Source: Thermoplasmata archaeon (GTDB taxonomy: Archaea; Thermoplasmatota; Thermoplasmata; Lutacidiplasmatales; UBA184). From it: a stretch of 8,532 nucleotides of DNA. Location of the stretch: assembly GCA_030040625.1 (NCBI GenBank), contig JASHTI010000003.1, positions 1 through 8,532 on the forward strand, given 5' to 3'. The stretch's first letter is position 1, and each line of letters opens with the position of its first letter. The notes under the pieces are model-generated. The model saw only the letters and a program-made list of their open reading frames with translations, was not told the origin of the DNA and ran no database searches. The position numbers were made by a program, and so were the translations under genes. Positions 6,250 to 8,532 of the stretch are shown here, one piece after another.

Positions 6250-6423
6250 ATGGCCGAGACGCCGGAGCCCGCGCTCCAGGCTCGCCTGGACGACCTGGAG
6301 CGCGACGTCCGTCAGCTCCGAGCTCGGATCGCGGCGCTCGAGCGGCTGGTCGGCAACGCCGGCGAGCACCCGTCGGACCGGACCGCCGTGCGCGAGAAAG
6401 CGGTCTACGACTGGCAGGGATGA
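6250..6423 (+). CDS. 57-aa coiled-coil protein
   Basis: The ATG at 6250 opens a 57-codon frame (MAETPEPALQARLDDLERDV at the N-terminus) ending at TGA 6421-6423. Residues 9-34 form a regular coiled coil with Leu9, Leu13, Leu16, Val20, Leu23, Ile27, Leu30 and Val34 in alternating 4-3 spacing, with charged residues between. The C-terminus is less helical and ends in VREKAVYDWQG. The case for a real gene rests on its fit: it fills the gap between the hydrolase (9 nt upstream) and the Nudix gene exactly. It also overlaps the Nudix ATG as ATGA, the same junction seen between DUF35 and the acyl-CoA ligase. I do not recognise a named family. A dimerising adaptor or partner of a neighbouring protein is conceivable but unsupported. 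Confidence 0.75.
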   Translation: MAETPEPALQARLDDLERDVRQLRARIAALERLVGNAGEHPSDRTAVREKAVYDWQG

Positions 6424-7016
6424 GCGCCGTCCCGGGGGCGCACGCCGTCGCGACGCTGTCGGTCGATCAACTGGTGGATCGGTTCCCAGTCCTACAGCCT
6501 CCCGTGACCGCCGCCGGAGCGGCCGTCACGATCGTTCTGCGCGAGGGCCGGCAGGGACCTGAGTCGCTGTTGATCCAGCGCGCGGAGGACCCGAGGGACC
6601 CGGCCTCCGGCGATGTCGGCCTGCCCGGCGGCCATGTCGACGAGTCCGACGGCTCGCTGCTCGGCACGGCGCTGCGGGAGCTCCGCGAGGAGGTGGGGCT
6701 CGGCGCGGGGGACCTCGCGGGAACACCGCGTTACGTTCGGACGGCGCCCGCGCCCCGGTTCGGCCTCCACGTCGGGGTCTTCACCGCCCGGCTGAGCACG
6801 ACGGCCGGGGCCCCCGTCGCGGTGGATGCGAAGGAGGTCGCGCACGTCTTCTGGCTCCCTTCCGCGCTCCTCGCCGACTCCCGGCCGGTGGTGCGGAGCA
6901 CGCCGCGAGGAGATCGGTCGGTCCTGGCGACGGTGCACGACGGCCACGTCGTCTGGGGGTTCACGCGCCGCGTGTTGCGCGACTTCTTCGGGCTGCCGCC
7001 CGACGAGGGCCCTTAG
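6420..7016 (+). CDS. Nudix hydrolase, CoA-pyrophosphatase (NudL/NUDT7)-like
   Basis: This 198-aa protein carries a Nudix box at about 70-94, GGHVDESDGSLLGTALRELR followed by EEVGL. It has Arg86, Glu87, Glu90 and Glu91 for metal and pyrophosphate binding. The first acidic position of the canonical box is replaced, giving the GGxxDxxD...ALREL form typical of CoA pyrophosphatases such as E. coli NudL. The preceding LLIQRAEDPRDPASGDVGLP is a loose version of the CoA-binding UPF0035 motif (LLTxRS...GxVxFPGG). The likely reaction is hydrolysis of CoA or acyl-CoA to acyl-phosphopantetheine and 3',5'-ADP. Another nucleoside-diphosphate substrate cannot be excluded. Its start overlaps the 57-aa gene by 4 nt, so the two are probably translated together. 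The stop lies 92 nt before the TBP gene. Confidence 0.87.
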   Translation: MSAVPGAHAVATLSVDQLVDRFPVLQPPVTAAGAAVTIVLREGRQGPESLLIQRAEDPRDPASGDVGLPGGHVDESDGSLLGTALRELREEVGLGAGDLAGTPRYVRTAPAPRFGLHVGVFTARLSTTAGAPVAVDAKEVAHVFWLPSALLADSRPVVRSTPRGDRSVLATVHDGHVVWGFTRRVLRDFFGLPPDEGP

Positions 7017-7020
7017 TTTT

Positions 7021-7046
7021 CGCACGGCAGGACGTAAAACCGTGCG
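7021..7046. repeat. Inverted repeat (7-bp arms) upstream of the TBP promoter
   Basis: CGCACGG at 7021-7027 and CCGTGCG at 7040-7046 are perfect inverted copies around a 12-nt loop. The structure begins 4 nt after the Nudix stop, preceded by TTTT, and ends about 18 nt before the first TATA-like box of the TBP gene. It may be a 3'-end hairpin of the Nudix transcript or an operator for the TBP promoter. Sequence alone does not decide. Confidence 0.5.
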
Positions 7047-7060
7047 GGTCGGGCGCGCGA

Positions 7061-7084
7061 TTCTTTAAATAGGTCCTTAAATAC
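7061..7084 (+). promoter_or_regulatory. Tandem TATA-like boxes of the TBP gene
   Basis: Two AT-rich cores lie 13 nt apart, TTTAAATA at 7064-7071 and TTAAATA at 7077-7083. The second is centred about 29 nt before the TTG at 7109 and would give an almost leaderless mRNA. The first is about 41 nt upstream and would give a leader of roughly 15 nt containing GGGGGA. Both are strong archaeal TATA-like matches in GC-rich surroundings. Either one is the true box, or the promoter has two start sites. Confidence 0.65.
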
Positions 7085-7108
7085 TCCTCCTCGCCGGGGG
7101 AATCTTCG

Positions 7109-7654
7109 TTGAAGATCCGCATCGAGAACGTCGTCGCGTCGACCTCGCTCGGAGACGAGCTCGACCTCCAGTCGATCGCCCTCGGGCTCGACGGTGCGGA
7201 GTACGAGCCGGAGCAGTTCCCGGGGCTCATCTACCGCCTGAAGCAGCCGAAGACCGCGATCCTCCTCTTCCGCTCGGGCAAGGTCGTCTGCACCGGCGCG
7301 AAGAGCATGCACGAGGTGGAGGAGTCGATCCACTCGGTCGCGCAGCAGATCAAGAAGGGCGGTCAGAAGATCAACATGCACCCGAAGATCGAGGTGCAGA
7401 ACATCGTCGCGAGCTCGGACCTCGAGAGCGAGATCAACCTCAACGCCATCGCCGTCACGCTCGGGCTGGACCGCGTCGAGTACGAGCCGGAGCAGTTCCC
7501 GGGCCTGGTCTGCCGGATCGACGAGCCGCGCGTCGTCGTCCTCCTCTTCGGGAGCGGCAAGCTCGTCTGCACCGGCGCCCGCAAGCCGTCGGACGTCGAG
7601 GTCGCGGTCAAGAAGATCACCAAGGAGCTCCAGGGAGCCGGGCTCCTCCGCTAG
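7109..7654 (+). CDS. tbp: TATA-binding protein (archaeal basal transcription factor)
   Basis: This 181-aa protein is the archaeal TBP, which binds the TATA box and recruits TFB and RNA polymerase. It consists of two direct repeats of about 90 residues. Repeat 1 runs from IRIENVVAST through EYEPEQFPGLIYRL to LLFRSGKVVCTGAKS. Repeat 2 runs from IEVQNIVASS through EYEPEQFPGLVCRI to LLFGSGKLVCTGARK. Together they form the saddle, and the length is normal for the family. The tail is short (QGAGLLR), without the long acidic extension some archaeal TBPs carry. The start is TTG at 7109; no ATG or GTG lies in frame just upstream, and the TATA spacing fits this codon. The TatD-like gene follows 14 nt after the stop and is probably co-transcribed. 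Possible autoregulation is suggested only by the unusual promoter. Confidence 0.97.
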   Translation: MKIRIENVVASTSLGDELDLQSIALGLDGAEYEPEQFPGLIYRLKQPKTAILLFRSGKVVCTGAKSMHEVEESIHSVAQQIKKGGQKINMHPKIEVQNIVASSDLESEINLNAIAVTLGLDRVEYEPEQFPGLVCRIDEPRVVVLLFGSGKLVCTGARKPSDVEVAVKKITKELQGAGLLR

Positions 7655-7668
7655 GCGCCCGCGTCCCC

Positions 7669-8532
7669 GTGCGCGGGATCGCTGGCCTGCCGGTCGTCGA
7701 CCATCACTGCCATCTCTCCCCGGCCGGGGACGGGGCCCGGGCCGCCGAGCGGTTCCGTGCCGCCGGCGGGACCCACCTCTTCGTCGCGACGCAGAACTAC
7801 GAGCCGGCGGTCCCCACGGACGTCGACGGCTATCGGCGCCAGTTCGAGGTGACCGAGCGGCTGGCGCGCGAGGTCCGGGAGGCGACCGGGGTCCAGACCT
7901 ACCTCGTGGTCGCCCCGTACCCGATCGACCTTCTCCGCGCCTCGGAGACCCTGGGGCTCGCCGGAGGACTGGATCTCCAGCAGCGCGCGCTCGACCTCGC
8001 CGGCCGGTGGGTCCGCGAGCGCCGCGCGGTCGCCCTGGGCGAGGTCGGTTGGCCCCACTTTCCGCTCGATGCGCCGGTCGCGGCGGCGGCCCAGGCGGCG
8101 TTCGGTCACGCGCTCGAGGTCGCCCGCGACGTTGGCTGCCCGGCCGTGGTCCATTCTCCGGATCTGGACGCGGAGGGGTGGCGGCAGCTCGAGGAGGCCG
8201 GTCGACGCTGCGGCCTAGCTCCGGATCGGATCGTCAAGCACTACGCGCGCGCGCGGCGCGATCCCACCGGGGCTGCGGGCGCCGTCCCGTCGTACCTGGC
8301 GCGCCGCGACCTCGTCCGTGCGGTCCTGCACGACCCCGGCCCCTGGTTTCTGGAGACCGACTTTCTCGACGACCCCGCCCGACCGGGCGCGGTGCTCGAC
8401 CTCGCGACCATCCCGCGCCGTGCAGCCGCGATCGCGGCTCAGGGCGCGGGGGAAGCCGAGCGACTCGCCGTGCCGTTCGTGCGCTCGGTCGAGCAGGTCT
8501 ACGGGTTCCGCCCGGAGGTCCCCGGGGCATGA
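7669..8532 (+). CDS. TatD-like metal-dependent hydrolase (COG1831 type)
   Basis: This 287-aa protein has the metal-site pattern of TatD/amidohydrolase-superfamily TIM barrels. DHHCHL gives the His-x-His pair (His13, His15). GEVGWPHF gives Glu125. VVHSPD gives His162, VKHYA gives His191, and LETDFLDD gives Asp231. It matches the archaeal predicted metal-dependent hydrolase group (COG1831) better than bacterial TatD DNase, judging from the GEVGWPHF and LETDF forms. A phosphoesterase, nuclease or deacylase activity is possible, but the substrate is unknown. The start is GTG at 7669, 14 nt after the TBP stop, close to the first beta strand as expected. No Shine-Dalgarno is evident. The TGA is the last three bases of the window, so the gene is complete. 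Confidence 0.87.
   Translation: MRGIAGLPVVDHHCHLSPAGDGARAAERFRAAGGTHLFVATQNYEPAVPTDVDGYRRQFEVTERLAREVREATGVQTYLVVAPYPIDLLRASETLGLAGGLDLQQRALDLAGRWVRERRAVALGEVGWPHFPLDAPVAAAAQAAFGHALEVARDVGCPAVVHSPDLDAEGWRQLEEAGRRCGLAPDRIVKHYARARRDPTGAAGAVPSYLARRDLVRAVLHDPGPWFLETDFLDDPARPGAVLDLATIPRRAAAIAAQGAGEAERLAVPFVRSVEQVYGFRPEVPGA

Noticed and set aside
7109..7623. Imperfect duplication inside the TBP gene as a possible recent tandem repeat
   Set aside because: The two halves are the ancient internal repeats that every TBP has; only the 26-nt identity is kept as a minor finding.
1..8532. Mobile elements, CRISPR arrays, tRNA or rRNA genes
   Set aside because: No transposase motifs, regularly spaced repeats, cloverleaf or rRNA-like stretches were seen on either strand; the gene order looks like core chromosome.

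Overview
The window is a GC-rich, tightly packed stretch of archaeal chromosome. The best evidence for Archaea is a complete two-repeat TATA-binding protein gene (7109-7654). Supporting signs are an archaeal-type thiolase/DUF35 pair, a DUF973-like zinc-ribbon membrane protein, a stand-alone ThiI-type PP-loop protein, and several genes with an AT-rich TATA-like element about 26-30 nt before the start codon, as expected for leaderless archaeal mRNAs. A high-GC member of the Thermoplasmatota would fit (inference, low certainty). I see no mobile element, CRISPR array, rRNA or tRNA.

Minus-strand block (1-5315). Transcription runs leftwards. It begins with a ThiI-like PP-loop sulfurtransferase (4689-5315). 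Next come a zinc-ribbon five-helix membrane protein (3669-4589) and a small unknown protein (3275-3574). Then follows a compact lipid-metabolism operon: thiolase (2093-3247), DUF35 Zn-ribbon/OB-fold partner (1666-2082, TTG start) and a long-chain acyl-CoA synthetase (1-1669). The synthetase is cut by the window edge only a few residues before its expected C-terminus. The last two junctions are a 10-nt gap with a Shine-Dalgarno overlapping the stop codon, and a 4-nt ATGA overlap.

Plus-strand block (5383-8532). An alpha/beta hydrolase (5383-6240) is followed by a 57-aa coiled-coil protein (6250-6423), which overlaps a CoA-pyrophosphatase-like Nudix hydrolase (6420-7016) by ATGA. After a 92-nt regulatory gap with a hairpin and two TATA-like boxes comes the TATA-binding protein (TTG start), then a TatD-like/COG1831-type metal-dependent hydrolase (7669-8532) that ends exactly at the window edge.

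Functionally, the left part handles activation and C-C bond chemistry of acyl-CoAs, and the Nudix enzyme may act on CoA or its derivatives. The rest is housekeeping: tRNA thiolation or sulfur transfer, basal transcription, and hydrolases. No intergenic gap exceeds about 100 nt. The window looks like ordinary archaeal core genome. The points most worth checking are the short overlapped ORF, the architecture of the TBP promoter, the shared divergent promoter, and the thiolase/DUF35/ligase operon that lacks HMG-CoA synthase.
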